Positions 1 to 7,050 are shown, counted from the first letter of the stretch. The stretch is 64,000 nt of DNA from DATATB01 sp036268995 (GCA_036268995.1 DATATB010000040.1:1-64000), one strand, 5' to 3'. The notes: generated from the sequence alone by a model not told the origin. Numbers and translations: made by a program.

Positions 1-69
1 CAAAGCTTGAAAAACCGGCGGCAAGGCGGCCAGTTGTTCAGGCGTAATCGGCGGCTCTTGGGACGTCAT
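1..69 (-). CDS. IS66-family transposase, N-terminal fragment
   Basis: The first 23 codons of a minus-strand gene run off the left edge of the window. The visible peptide starts MTSQEPPITPEQLAALPP, closely resembling the start of planctomycete IS66 TnpC transposases, where a Thr/Glu-Gln-Leu-Ala-Ala-Leu-Pro-Pro stretch precedes the coiled-coil region. TAAGGGC lies immediately before the ATG. The catalytic DDE domain would be outside the window, so the call rests on the N-terminal motif and the IS66-like terminus at 140. Confidence 0.45.
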   Translation of the reverse strand, partial: MTSQEPPITPEQLAALPPVFQAL

Positions 70-140
70 GCCCTTAGACTAACCGAAGCATACCCTTGCT
101 AGCGAAGAGCAGTTTTTTGTCCCGACCCGTGAACGGTTAC
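1..140 (-). mobile_element. end of an IS66-family insertion sequence
   Basis: The minus strand begins at 140 with GTAACCGTTCACGGG, which carries the GTAA terminus typical of IS66-family inverted repeats, and 71 bases later starts a reading frame that looks like an IS66 transposase N-terminus. To the right of 140 a DUF4145 reading frame starts abruptly, as expected if the element had landed inside that gene. The other end and the 8-bp target duplication lie outside the window, so the assignment is inference from one end only. Confidence 0.45.
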
Positions 141-141
141 G

Positions 142-546
142 CCGGATGATCTTAAGGCAGACTACAACGAAGCACGAGCGATTGCTTCCAAGTCACCCAG
201 AGGTGCTGCGGCGTTATTGCGGCTGGCTATACAGAAGTTATGCAAGACCCTCGGACAACCGGGGAAGAACATCAACGATGACATCAAGTCCCTCGTGGCA
301 AATGGCACAATACCACCAATGATTCAGCAAGCCTTGGATGTCGTTCGTGTGTGCGGAAACAACGCAGTGCATCCGGCCACGATGGATGTTGCCGATAGCC
401 CCGCTGTCGTCAACTCACTTTTTAAGCTCGTGAACCTTATCGCCGAAAAGACGCTGACCGACAAACGTCATGTCGATGAACTATTTGGCATGCTCCCTCC
501 CGAATCGCATGCGGCGATTGCGAATCGGGACCGGAAAACGAAATGA
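142..546 (+). pseudogene. DUF4145 protein, 5'-truncated by insertion
   Basis: This open frame has no start codon of its own. It begins right after the IS66-like terminus and encodes about 134 residues matching the C-terminal alpha-helical DUF4145 domain: ADYNEARAIA, SPRGAAALLRLAIQKLC, GKNINDDIKSLV, a VRVCGNNAVHP core and a late ELFGMLP segment. DUF4145 proteins normally carry an N-terminal part before this domain, often with a zinc ribbon; that part is missing here. DUF4145 occurs in restriction- and defence-associated proteins, but its function is not established. A TTG at 217 could restart translation of a shorter product. Probably inactive. Confidence 0.6.
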
Positions 547-686
547 TGAGCGAGCCGACCGAGATCGACCAGATTCTCGGGTCGCAACAGGATCAGATCG
601 CCAAGGACCGATATGAACTGGCGAAGTTGACCGAACAGGTGCCCTTTCGAATACAGGCACTCAGATGCGCTACAGCCCCTTCTTAA
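546..686 (+). CDS. short hypothetical protein, possibly a truncated remnant
   Basis: A 46-codon frame whose ATG overlaps the TGA of the preceding DUF4145 frame. The peptide begins MSEPTEIDQILGSQQDQIAK and continues as a charged, helix-prone segment, like the start of a coiled-coil protein, then ends in an unrelated-looking tail. It runs into the 3' end of the convergent regulator gene. The start-stop overlap suggests it was once co-translated with the DUF4145 gene and has lost its 3' part. Confidence 0.3.
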   Translation: MSEPTEIDQILGSQQDQIAKDRYELAKLTEQVPFRIQALRCATAPS

Positions 687-999
687 ACGCCTTCAGCTTG
701 TCGATCAATTGCTCCGCATGGAGGAGGCCGCCGACCTTGGTGACGAACTCAAACGCCGAATCCAGGGCGTTATGAGCGGCTGCCGGGGCCGCACCATTGG
801 CACCAGGCTTTCGACCAGGTTTTCGGCCTCGCTTCCCCTTCTTCTTCCCGCCTGTCTTCATCTTGGACTTCACGGCGTAGACGAGACCGGGAGTTACCCC
901 AACCTCCTTGGCAATTTCGGCGGCGGTTTTGCCAGGATGGACCTTCAAAGCATCTCGGATTGCAGCGGATCTGTTCGTCTTGGCTTTGGGTCTTGCCAT
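670..999 (-). CDS. small helix-turn-helix DNA-binding protein with basic AT-hook-like linker
   Basis: Encodes 109 residues starting MARPKAKTNRSAAIRDAL, preceded by AGGTGA at good spacing; longer in-frame starts upstream lack a ribosome site. Residues 10-45 form a helix-turn-helix (KTAAEIAKEVGVTPGLVYAVKSKM) followed by a very basic stretch with two Arg-Lys-Pro-Gly repeats like an AT-hook, then an amphipathic helical tail (FEFVTKVGGLLHAEQLIDKLK). It probably binds DNA as an accessory regulator of the mobile region. It is divergent from the HU-like gene at 1268, an arrangement that would allow shared control. Exact family not recognised. Confidence 0.65.
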   Translation of the reverse strand: MARPKAKTNRSAAIRDALKVHPGKTAAEIAKEVGVTPGLVYAVKSKMKTGGKKKGKRGRKPGRKPGANGAAPAAAHNALDSAFEFVTKVGGLLHAEQLIDKLKAFKKGL

Positions 1000-1267
1000 A
1001 TTGCTCACCTTGTTGTTGTATGGATGGCCCTGCAAACCTCCAAGATACTTGAGCCGTCTACCAATTCCAAGAATCTTTAGCTCGTCCAACCTCGTGGTTT
1101 TGGCGATCTGACCATCTTCCACGACGCCTGTAGATAACAATCACCAACAGGTTGTCAGCGATCAAATGACCAGCGGTCGGCTGCGAGTTGCTTGCATATG
1201 TTGCCGATTTACGCACAATTGCGGTTGCTTTGGGTCAGTTCACACATCATCAGAAAGGAGTCTATCG

Positions 1268-1591
1268 ATGGCTACGGCGACGAAGGCAGCGAAGCCCATC
1301 AGCAAGTCCGAGGTCATGACGGCATTGGCCGAGAAGACCGAACTCACCAGGAAGCAGGTCAGCAGCGTGTTCGAGGAACTCGCCGGCCTGGTAGCGAAGA
1401 ACATCGGCAAGAAGGGACCTGGCGTCTTCATCATCCCCGGTCTGGCAAAGATCAAGGTGATCCGCAAGCCGGCCACCAAAGCCCGCAAGGGGATCAATCC
1501 GTTTACGAAGGAAGAGACGGTCTTCAAAGCAAGGCCGGCTCGAAACGTGGTCAAGATTCAGGCGATGAAGGCCGTGAAGGACATGGTTTGA
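1268..1591 (+). CDS. HU-family DNA-binding protein
   Basis: A 107-residue histone-like protein. After a short basic leader (MATATKAAKPISKSEV) the usual HU/IHF fold follows: N-terminal helices ending in LTRKQVSSVFEELAGL, then the beta-arm with GPGVFIIPGLAKIKVIRKPATKA and the INPFTKEETVFKARPAR motif that corresponds to the conserved G-[RK]-NP-x-T-G arm region. AGAAAGGAG lies upstream of the ATG at 1268, and the longer frame from 1166 lacks a ribosome site. A strong intrinsic terminator follows. HU homologues are common in mobile elements as nucleoid or recombination helpers. Its arm sequence differs from canonical HU (NPFTKEE instead of NPxTGE). Confidence 0.85.
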   Translation: MATATKAAKPISKSEVMTALAEKTELTRKQVSSVFEELAGLVAKNIGKKGPGVFIIPGLAKIKVIRKPATKARKGINPFTKEETVFKARPARNVVKIQAMKAVKDMV

Positions 1592-1610
1592 CGTTGGCGT
1601 TGGAAATCAT

Positions 1611-1646
1611 AAAGCCTCCCGGCCAAGTGTAGGCCGGGAGGCTTTT
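1611..1646 (+). terminator. intrinsic terminator after the HU gene
   Basis: AAAGCCTCCCGGCC, a 7-base loop, then GGCCGGGAGGCTTTT make a 14-bp uninterrupted stem followed by T residues. It lies 20 bases after the HU stop codon on the same strand. The A-rich left arm would also work on the minus strand. Confidence 0.9.
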
Positions 1647-1997
1647 GCTTTGAGTCCTGGCAGATTGGTCCGAAGTGGCAATGCGGGTGGGGGCCATTCG
1701 GGGAGCAAAACAGATTGCCGCTGTCGGCGCTGATCCCTCAACGATGAAACGGTTAGCCAGGTGCGGGGACATCTTCCTCGGTCACGTCGAGGATGTTTCT
1801 CTATCCGGTACGGTCTCGGCCCGCAGGTGGCCGTCGATGACCATGAGCCCCTGGGGTATTTCCCTGGGTGAGTTCGCCAATTCATAGGTTCTCTGGCAGA
1901 AGCTCCGTGGCTTTGCCCTGTCTCCGTCCCTTGATACGATCCGTGTTGTGCGTGCAGATAAATACGACAGCCAGAACTTATCTTGCGAGGCGATTCT
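1647..1997. other. gene-free stretch with a decayed ParB-like fragment
   Basis: No intact gene is visible between the HU terminator and the small membrane protein. The only recognisable content is the ParB-like remnant on the minus strand (separate entry). The rest shows short overlapping frames with no ribosome sites or known motifs, consistent with decayed accessory DNA. Confidence 0.5.
1771..1886 (-). pseudogene. ParB/sulfiredoxin-fold fragment, frameshifted
   Basis: Read on the minus strand, one frame gives ELANSPREIPQGLMVIDGHLRAETVPD, and a neighbouring frame gives ILDVTEED just after. Together they match the ParB-like nuclease motif of planctomycete phage and methylase proteins, in which GSLMLIDGHLRAE is followed by VPVLVLDVTEEE. 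The two halves are in different frames and stops follow, so the gene is broken and only about 35 codons remain. In intact relatives this domain is often linked to DNA methylases, and one lies at 4960. Confidence 0.6.
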
Positions 1998-2357
1998 ATG
2001 TCAGATGAATGGATAGCTAGAATTGTTCCAACCGAGCAGTTGCAAGTCTCAGACTACTTTGTCATAAAGCTGGGACACAAATGGTTTGAGTGGCTTGAGT
2101 GGTCTTTCGTACTGGGGGGCCTCCAAGTGCTGGCAATCAAGACAGGTAATCCAGTGGTATGGGTTATCTACGTTCTGTCTTACTGCATCATGTTCGGATA
2201 CTTCAATTCGTATTCAAATCGCTTCGAATGGCGGCTCGCAAAGAAGACGCATTCGCCAAAGATAGCTAGGCTCATCAATTTGCTCCCAAGTTCGATTATC
2301 CTGGGGATAACATACGGCACGGTGAACGCCGTTTCGCAGATATTTGGTAAGGGCTAG
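1998..2357 (+). CDS. small membrane protein of unknown function
   Basis: A 119-residue protein with GAGG upstream of the ATG at 1998. The N-terminal 35 residues are soluble and acidic/aromatic (MSDEWIARIVP). Three hydrophobic segments follow: around 37-50 (WSFVLGGLQVLAI), 55-72 (VVWVIYVLSYCIMFGYF) and 95-115 (LLPSSIILGITYGTVNAVSQIF), separated by basic stretches. No family recognised. Its lower GC content and position between mobile-element genes suggest accessory cargo. Confidence 0.6.
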   Translation: MSDEWIARIVPTEQLQVSDYFVIKLGHKWFEWLEWSFVLGGLQVLAIKTGNPVVWVIYVLSYCIMFGYFNSYSNRFEWRLAKKTHSPKIARLINLLPSSIILGITYGTVNAVSQIFGKG

Positions 2358-2488
2358 CCATACACGTAGAGAGGATCATGCGGGAGACATGGACGCTAAT
2401 CACCCGATGCGACTCTGACGTACAGCCTGGAGTTCGCTCAACCACCGGCCGACAATCTGCAAAGGGCCATCCTATTAATAGAATCCTA

Positions 2489-2626
2489 TTAACTTCTTGT
2501 ACTTATGTCGCCGGGCGGTATCGTCTGGCCCCTGTAACTCAACACCCCAAGTCGGAGCTTCTTCCGCCGCAGCCGCCCATCCGTCAGAATCTTGTAGGTC
2601 ACCAGTCTGCCGTTGACGTTCTCCAA
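2489..2626 (-). CDS. short hypothetical protein overlapping the upstream gene
   Basis: A 45-residue frame beginning with TTG inside the 3' end of the 2599-2757 gene. The peptide (ENVNGRLVTYKILTDGRLRRKKLRLGV...) has a plausible beta-rich composition, and the overlap would fit translational coupling. No family recognised. The alternative is that the longer minus-strand frame starting at 2762 in another phase is real, but its composition looks less protein-like. Confidence 0.3.
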   Translation of the reverse strand: MENVNGRLVTYKILTDGRLRRKKLRLGVLSYRGQTIPPGDISTRS

Positions 2627-2757
2627 ATGGCATCGAGATCAACCTTCGAGCGTGAGCGGCTTGGAATCGGATTCCCATCGTGCCGCAGCCATGTCTTGAT
2701 GGCTCGGTCAAGCATTTCGTCGGGGTCGTAGGCGATCCGTTCGAGTTTCGGTCGCAC
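2599..2757 (-). CDS. short hypothetical protein, accessory
   Basis: A 52-residue frame starting GTG one base after the stop of the zinc-ribbon gene, giving VRPKLERIAYDPDEMLDRAIKTWLRHDG then a basic, serine-rich segment. The tight spacing, charged helix-forming content and continuation of the same operon argue that it is real. Function unknown. Confidence 0.4.
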   Translation of the reverse strand: MRPKLERIAYDPDEMLDRAIKTWLRHDGNPIPSRSRSKVDLDAIWRTSTADW

Positions 2758-2758
2758 T

Positions 2759-3190
2759 TCACTCTTCTTCATCTTCTTCGTCCTGCAAATCGAGTTCGGC
2801 GGTGTAGGCGTTTTCTAATGCCGACCGAGCACGGTGAAGCCCTTCATTATCGGGAGCTTCTTCCAAGGCCAACTGGATATGCTCCAGCGCATGTCCGAGG
2901 TGTTCGAGCGGCCCCAAGTCGTGGACCATCTTGTTGTGGGCGAAGAGGGCGACTCCTTCCATGTCCCCCTCGTAGATCGCATTGCCGTCATGGCCGATAA
3001 TCCGGTACTTCGGGTTGTTTGCCTCCTCGGTCCATTGTCCAGTCCATGCCGACTTCAGCGGATCGTGATCTGGACATTCGCAGGTGATCCGCTGGCCGCC
3101 GCAAACAGAGCAGCGTTGGATGTCGCAGTCGTCCTTGTGCGGCTGGCCGATTGGGGTGCCGCAATCGGGGCAGTGTGTGTTCGATGTCAT
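2759..3190 (-). CDS. zinc-ribbon hypothetical protein with acidic C-terminus
   Basis: A 143-residue protein with AAAGGA before its ATG. The N-terminus carries paired zinc ligands: CPDCG at about residue 8, CDIQRCSVCGG near 23-32 and CECPDHD near 38. The middle (YRIIGHDGNAIYEGDMEGVALFAHN) looks like a small alpha/beta module, then a helix with regularly spaced Leu/His, and a Glu/Asp-rich tail. It heads a compact group of minus-strand genes. Probably an accessory nucleic-acid or protein-binding factor; no named family recognised. Confidence 0.6.
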   Translation of the reverse strand: MTSNTHCPDCGTPIGQPHKDDCDIQRCSVCGGQRITCECPDHDPLKSAWTGQWTEEANNPKYRIIGHDGNAIYEGDMEGVALFAHNKMVHDLGPLEHLGHALEHIQLALEEAPDNEGLHRARSALENAYTAELDLQDEEDEEE

Positions 3191-3307
3191 GTCTGCGTCC
3201 TTTCATGCTGTGGTCACATTGAATAAAGAGATGGTCGTAGGTTACTTGCGGCTCAGCGAAGAATGAGGCTACGTGCTTCCCTCACGTCGGAACGAGACGC
3301 CAGCGGT

Positions 3308-3349
3308 GGGGCGAGAGGGGGTAGGGGGAGTGTGGGGTCGACAGTGGGG
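3308..3349 (+). other. potential G-quadruplex
   Basis: Five runs of four or five G on the plus strand, separated by loops of 5, 2, 5 and 7 bases, satisfy the usual G4 pattern. It lies in the gene-free region before the iteron-like repeats. Formation in the cell is untested. Confidence 0.5.
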
Positions 3350-3515
3350 ACAAAGTGGGATTACTGGCGGCCACGCCCCTCTTCGAGATGCGGTGGCGGG
3401 AGCGGAAGAACTGATGTTTGCGCAGAGGGAGTTGACCCATTGAGCATTGGGAAGCGTGGCCCCACGTTTCTGTTATTAGCGCAGATGGCCCAACCCCCAG
3501 CGAAGCTCCGTAGTT

Positions 3516-3539
3516 CATCGGACGGCCCGCCGTCCGATG
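3516..3539. repeat. perfect 24-bp inverted repeat
   Basis: CATCGGACGG, four bases, CCGTCCGATG. Arms are perfect 10-mers. A GCGAGCGGAGCGAGCGAGC stretch follows directly at about 3545. No T tract follows, so it is more likely an operator, replication or recombination site than a terminator. Confidence 0.7.
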
Positions 3540-3758
3540 GCGCAGCGAGCGGAGCGAGCGAGCATCTTTGCACGCACCCTGATGACATGTCGGCATGCAA
3601 GTTGTCAGAACTATTAGCGCAGAATGTTACCATTGGTGTATCTGTGATCCAACTGGGGTCAGAGAGTCCTGCCACTTCAAGGTTCTTGTTCGGCGAAGCC
3701 GGAACAGGTCAAGAATATTGGTTCCTTTTTTAAGTCCTTATCCTGGTACTAATTGTGA

Positions 3759-3836
3759 GGACAACTCCACTTTCAAACAGGGAGATCTCCACTCGTGCCG
3801 GGGAAATCTCCACTGTCAGGCAGGGAAACCTCCACT
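3759..3836. repeat. four iteron-like direct repeats
   Basis: Four copies of a 13-mer GGANANCTCCACT (third and fourth: GGAAATCTCCACT, GGAAACCTCCACT) begin at 3759, 3781, 3802 and 3824. The 21-22 base period places them on the same DNA face two helical turns apart, as in plasmid iterons. The last copy ends 8 bases from the 3' end of the winged-helix gene. Alternative: multiple short repeats of this kind with a CTCCACT core also occur at IS21-family ends, so a relic IS21 end is possible. Confidence 0.65.
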
Positions 3837-3843
3837 TGGGACA

Positions 3844-4833
3844 CTATTGATAATGCCGAGCTTCTTCCCTCGCACGGTCGAGCACCGGCGGGGTCTTGTA
3901 CCTCAGCAATCGTACGCTCGGACCTCCCTTACTGTTCTTTTTATGCTCGCTCTCTGCTGCGTGGAACATCGTGCTGAAGAGAGGCTGATAAATGAATAAG
4001 GTAACCAGTTGATTGCAGGTCAAACGCTCGCTGAGGATGGCATCGTTCCAGTAGGACTTGATGTCTGCGGCCGAGTAGCCTACGCCAGCCATTATGTCTG
4101 ACCACTTCACAAGCTCTCGGTTAATCGCCTCGATGTCCGCAGCGTCGTTAGCATTCGCCGTGGACAACTGGACGTAGGTAAGTGCCTTGGCCTTCGCCGA
4201 TACTACTTTGCCGTCCAGCCACAGGGCCAGATGAACCTTGGTAGGCCGCATCAATTCGAATTCGCCATGCTTGTCGATGACAAGCCCCCTCTCGGTCACA
4301 CTACGCAGGGCTCTCCGCACCGTCTTTGCGTCGATGCGCATATTTCGAGCGATCCCGGTCTTTGCCTGACCGAGGAGCCTGGGTTGCTGACCCTCCTTAG
4401 CAAATGCGTTCAGCCACCAGTACACGCCATTTGCCAGTGCATCGAGGTCTGAATCCGGAGAAGGTATGTACACACGGTACGTGGCAAAGCGCCGAAACCA
4501 TGCCTCGGTTGTCGGACGACTGAATGCGAACCAAGACACGTGATCTAGACTCGGTTCGAGGGCAGTCCACTCGGCACCAGCCTTCTTCGCAAGTCCAAGA
4601 CTTTCGAGTTCTCGAAGTGCCCTCGGCACGGTTTTTCCCCGGTCGATTCCAAGCACCGATGCGAGGCGATCCTGCCGGCAGTTCTGCCCTCTGCCGAGAC
4701 GATAAATAAGGTAGCTGTAAGCGAGCCGAGGGTAATAACGAAGCTGGTTGTCCTTTGTCGTTGCAAGCACAAGCACGTACCGTTTGTTGGCAAACCACTT
4801 ATTCAGGCGAACGATTTTCGGGCTGCTGGTCAT
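3844..4833 (-). CDS. two-winged-helix DNA-binding protein, possible replication initiator
   Basis: A 329-residue protein when started at the ATG at 4833 (MTSSPKIVRLNKWF); an in-frame ATG at 4947 would add 38 residues that look non-conserved. Neither start has a clear ribosome site. Two winged-helix units are visible: residues about 45-75 (LASVLGIDRGKTVPRALRELESLGL) and about 145-175 (GIARNMRIDAKTVRRALRSVTERGL). Tandem winged helices are the architecture of iteron-binding Rep_3/RepA-type initiators, and iteron-like repeats lie directly behind the gene. The C-terminal part is basic and unrecognised. It could instead be a transcriptional regulator. Replication role is inference. Confidence 0.6.
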   Translation of the reverse strand: MTSSPKIVRLNKWFANKRYVLVLATTKDNQLRYYPRLAYSYLIYRLGRGQNCRQDRLASVLGIDRGKTVPRALRELESLGLAKKAGAEWTALEPSLDHVSWFAFSRPTTEAWFRRFATYRVYIPSPDSDLDALANGVYWWLNAFAKEGQQPRLLGQAKTGIARNMRIDAKTVRRALRSVTERGLVIDKHGEFELMRPTKVHLALWLDGKVVSAKAKALTYVQLSTANANDAADIEAINRELVKWSDIMAGVGYSAADIKSYWNDAILSERLTCNQLVTLFIYQPLFSTMFHAAESEHKKNSKGGPSVRLLRYKTPPVLDRAREEARHYQ

Positions 4834-4959
4834 GCTGTTGATACTTGTTCGTCCAATAGTGGCTGACGACCCGCTATACAAATGGATCAAAGATCGGCCG
4901 TGAGAAATGTCTCCAGCGCCATCACTGCGCTGGACTCGAAACTGCATTAGCGATGGAGT

Positions 4960-5601
4960 TTAGGTGTGGTTCGCCAACCTTTGCAGAGCAATCTGGCAGT
5001 ACCTTCGGCTTAGATCGCAGCCGATCCACCGCCTTCCGAGTTGTTCGGCCGCAATCAGTGTGGCGCCAATCCCACAGAAACAATCGAGAACGATCTGATA
5101 CGGCGTGGACAATTCCTCGACAAGCAATCGCATCTCCTCGACCGTTTTCTGGCACGGGTGAAGCTTTTTCAAATCGCCCAGCGGCGCATAGTGGATCACG
5201 GGCATTCGATCAGGTGGAAATGCAATCGGTTCTTGCTCCCTCGTCTGGACGATCCAGATATTCCCCGAGGATGAGCAATGCCGGCCATATCGAGTCAGTA
5301 TCCATACTTGGTGGCCGCCGAACCAAGTAGTGAAGTAATCGAGAAAACGGACGCTCGCAGACCACGCCATCACCCCTCCGGGCTTGAGCACCCGCCGACA
5401 TTCGTCGTAAATCGGCTCGTGATACTGCCAATGCTTTGCCGGATCACCCTGGCCCGGGTCTGATCCCCAATCGTAAGAATTGCGGATTCCATACATCGGG
5501 TCAGCAATGCAGGCATCCACACTCTCGACGGCCATCGTCCGTAGCAGGTCGAGAGCATCGCCGTGGAAGACCTTGCCAAGATAGTTGTCAATGGTTGCCA
5601 C
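4960..5601 (-). CDS. DNA methyltransferase (N4-cytosine/N6-adenine type)
   Basis: A 213-residue SAM-dependent methylase starting GTG at 5601, 14 bases inside the upstream gene, with GGAGGCGATC before it. Motif IV, DPMYG, is at residues 34-38, a variant of DPPY; the SAM-binding motif FCGIGA is at about 175-180, giving the IV-before-I order of beta-class enzymes. LDCFCGIGATLIAAEQLGRRWIG and ARRYCQIALQR-like tail are typical. The Pro-to-Met change in DPPY is unusual but tolerated in phage methylases. No restriction enzyme is adjacent, so an orphan, self-protective or regulatory methylase of the element is most likely. Confidence 0.85.
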   Translation of the reverse strand: MATIDNYLGKVFHGDALDLLRTMAVESVDACIADPMYGIRNSYDWGSDPGQGDPAKHWQYHEPIYDECRRVLKPGGVMAWSASVRFLDYFTTWFGGHQVWILTRYGRHCSSSGNIWIVQTREQEPIAFPPDRMPVIHYAPLGDLKKLHPCQKTVEEMRLLVEELSTPYQIVLDCFCGIGATLIAAEQLGRRWIGCDLSRRYCQIALQRLANHT

Positions 5602-7012
5602 TTGGGATCGCCTCCGGCTCCTCGGCCTCGGCCAAACATTTCTCGACCTTGGCCTTAATCTCGGTGAGTTTCCCCTCGCAACCTTGGAGCGCCAGGAGGA
5701 TGCAGTTGAGTTCACCCGAGACATCGGACCAATCACACGCCAGGACCAGATCGAGAGAGGCAAGGGCATCAGTCAGGTTTGTGAGAACCTCGTTGACCTG
5801 AGCGTCCTGCTCGCCGTCCTCAGCTTCGTCCTGTTCAGGGAATGGGATGCCTCGGCCATCATCTTCCTGTGGCGGTTCGTCCTTCCTACCACGACGTTTG
5901 ATGGCCCCGACGGCTACGAGTTGTTCTTCGAGGGCCTTCGCTTCGCCCTTGAGCTTTTGGATCCCACCATCCTGCAACAAGGCTTTGAGTTCCTGCCTGC
6001 GGTCATCCAGAAGAGTCTTCTTCTCCTCGACCTCTTTGATCTCTTTGGCGACCTCCATCAGTCGCCCGACTAACTCCTCAAGCGCAACGCCGGTGAAGTT
6101 CGCTAGCAGTCGGTCTCGACTGGGCATCTTCCGCTGCTGCTGGGCCACCGCAACGAGAGCGTCGGCCAAGGCAGTCCCCAGCGGTGGGGGAGCACCAGCC
6201 GCCTTCAGAACATCGTTCCAGAGGCTGTAGGAGCCTGAGTCGCCCAATGGCTTGACAATCGCCACATCCTTCTTGTACTCGGCGTAGGTCTTGGCAGCGG
6301 GCTTGTTGACGTACTCGGTGCCGTCCTTTGACCAGTAGTTGAAATCGGCCCGCCGCAGAACGATCTCTCGCAGATGATCCTGGTCAAGCGGCACACTATC
6401 CTCTCTCGCCTCTTGCAACATGACCCGCAGGCCACCGGCATCCTCAAGTCGGCCAATCAGGAGACCCTGGGCGGCTTTGACGCTCAGGTGCGGCGGGTCT
6501 GTGATGCCCAAGAGTTCCATTTCTTCTGTGATGAATAGCCAGTTGGTCCCGTGCGTCACCCATTGGCGAGAATGGCCCCACCGCTCTTCGCAATATGCGT
6601 CGAACGTCTGGTAGAGTTGCTTGCCTTGTTCATCTTTGACCAGCTTCCATAGTTGCCTCTGACGGATTTCTCGGAGCGCCTCGAATGCCTGACGCTTGCC
6701 GCTTCCAACCTTCTGTTCGAGAAGCCCAAACTCTTTCTTGTCCCCTTCGGTGAAGGCGAGCACTTCGGTGGGCTCGTGTGTTTTAGCATGGCTCTCGTCG
6801 TCCACGATGCCCTCATGTTCCAATTGTGGTTTTGGTAAGCCAGGCTTACCAATCTCTGTTGTGGCGATCCCTGACGGGCCGTATTCGATCACGGGCACAT
6901 CCGACGCATATGATTCGACGGGCACGAGCGTCATTGCTTTTTCGTCTGGCCTTTCGGTGCCTGTGGCGACATTCGAGGCGACCGACTTCTTAATACCTTT
7001 GTTCTTCGACAT
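5588..7012 (-). CDS. coiled-coil accessory protein of mobile element
   Basis: A 474-residue soluble protein with AAGGACC upstream. Residues 1-90 are low-complexity and polar. Residues about 95-250 form a helical domain (ALREIRQRQLWKLVKDEQG, FDAYCEERWGHSRQW, LSVKAAQGLLIGRLEDAGG) that resembles phage proteins beside DNA-modification genes. Residues about 315-370 are a strong coiled coil (LMEVAKEIKEVEEKKTLLD). An acidic linker and C-terminal helical segment follow. Its stop overlaps the start of the methylase, so the two are probably co-translated and may act together. No named domain is recognised with certainty. Confidence 0.6.
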   Translation of the reverse strand: MSKNKGIKKSVASNVATGTERPDEKAMTLVPVESYASDVPVIEYGPSGIATTEIGKPGLPKPQLEHEGIVDDESHAKTHEPTEVLAFTEGDKKEFGLLEQKVGSGKRQAFEALREIRQRQLWKLVKDEQGKQLYQTFDAYCEERWGHSRQWVTHGTNWLFITEEMELLGITDPPHLSVKAAQGLLIGRLEDAGGLRVMLQEAREDSVPLDQDHLREIVLRRADFNYWSKDGTEYVNKPAAKTYAEYKKDVAIVKPLGDSGSYSLWNDVLKAAGAPPPLGTALADALVAVAQQQRKMPSRDRLLANFTGVALEELVGRLMEVAKEIKEVEEKKTLLDDRRQELKALLQDGGIQKLKGEAKALEEQLVAVGAIKRRGRKDEPPQEDDGRGIPFPEQDEAEDGEQDAQVNEVLTNLTDALASLDLVLACDWSDVSGELNCILLALQGCEGKLTEIKAKVEKCLAEAEEPEAIPSGNH

Positions 7013-7050
7013 GCTTTGGTCCTTGTACTAAGTGGCCGGCGCTTTTATCG

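Larger units (their letters stand above)
3191..3843. other. non-coding region with origin-like features
   Basis: No convincing gene. It contains, left to right, a G-quadruplex-forming run, a 24-bp inverted repeat, two copies of a 12-bp direct repeat TATTAGCGCAGA (3474-3485 and 3612-3623), an AT-richer stretch (about 3700-3755, including a short GGAAC/GTTCC hairpin followed by six T) and four iteron-like repeats abutting the 3' end of the winged-helix gene. Together these resemble a replication or partition region of an integrated element; this is inference. Confidence 0.45.

Noticed and set aside
3263..3733. 156-codon plus-strand frame in the iteron region
   Set aside because: Low-complexity Gly/Ser/Arg content, no ribosome site, spans a palindrome and a G4 run.
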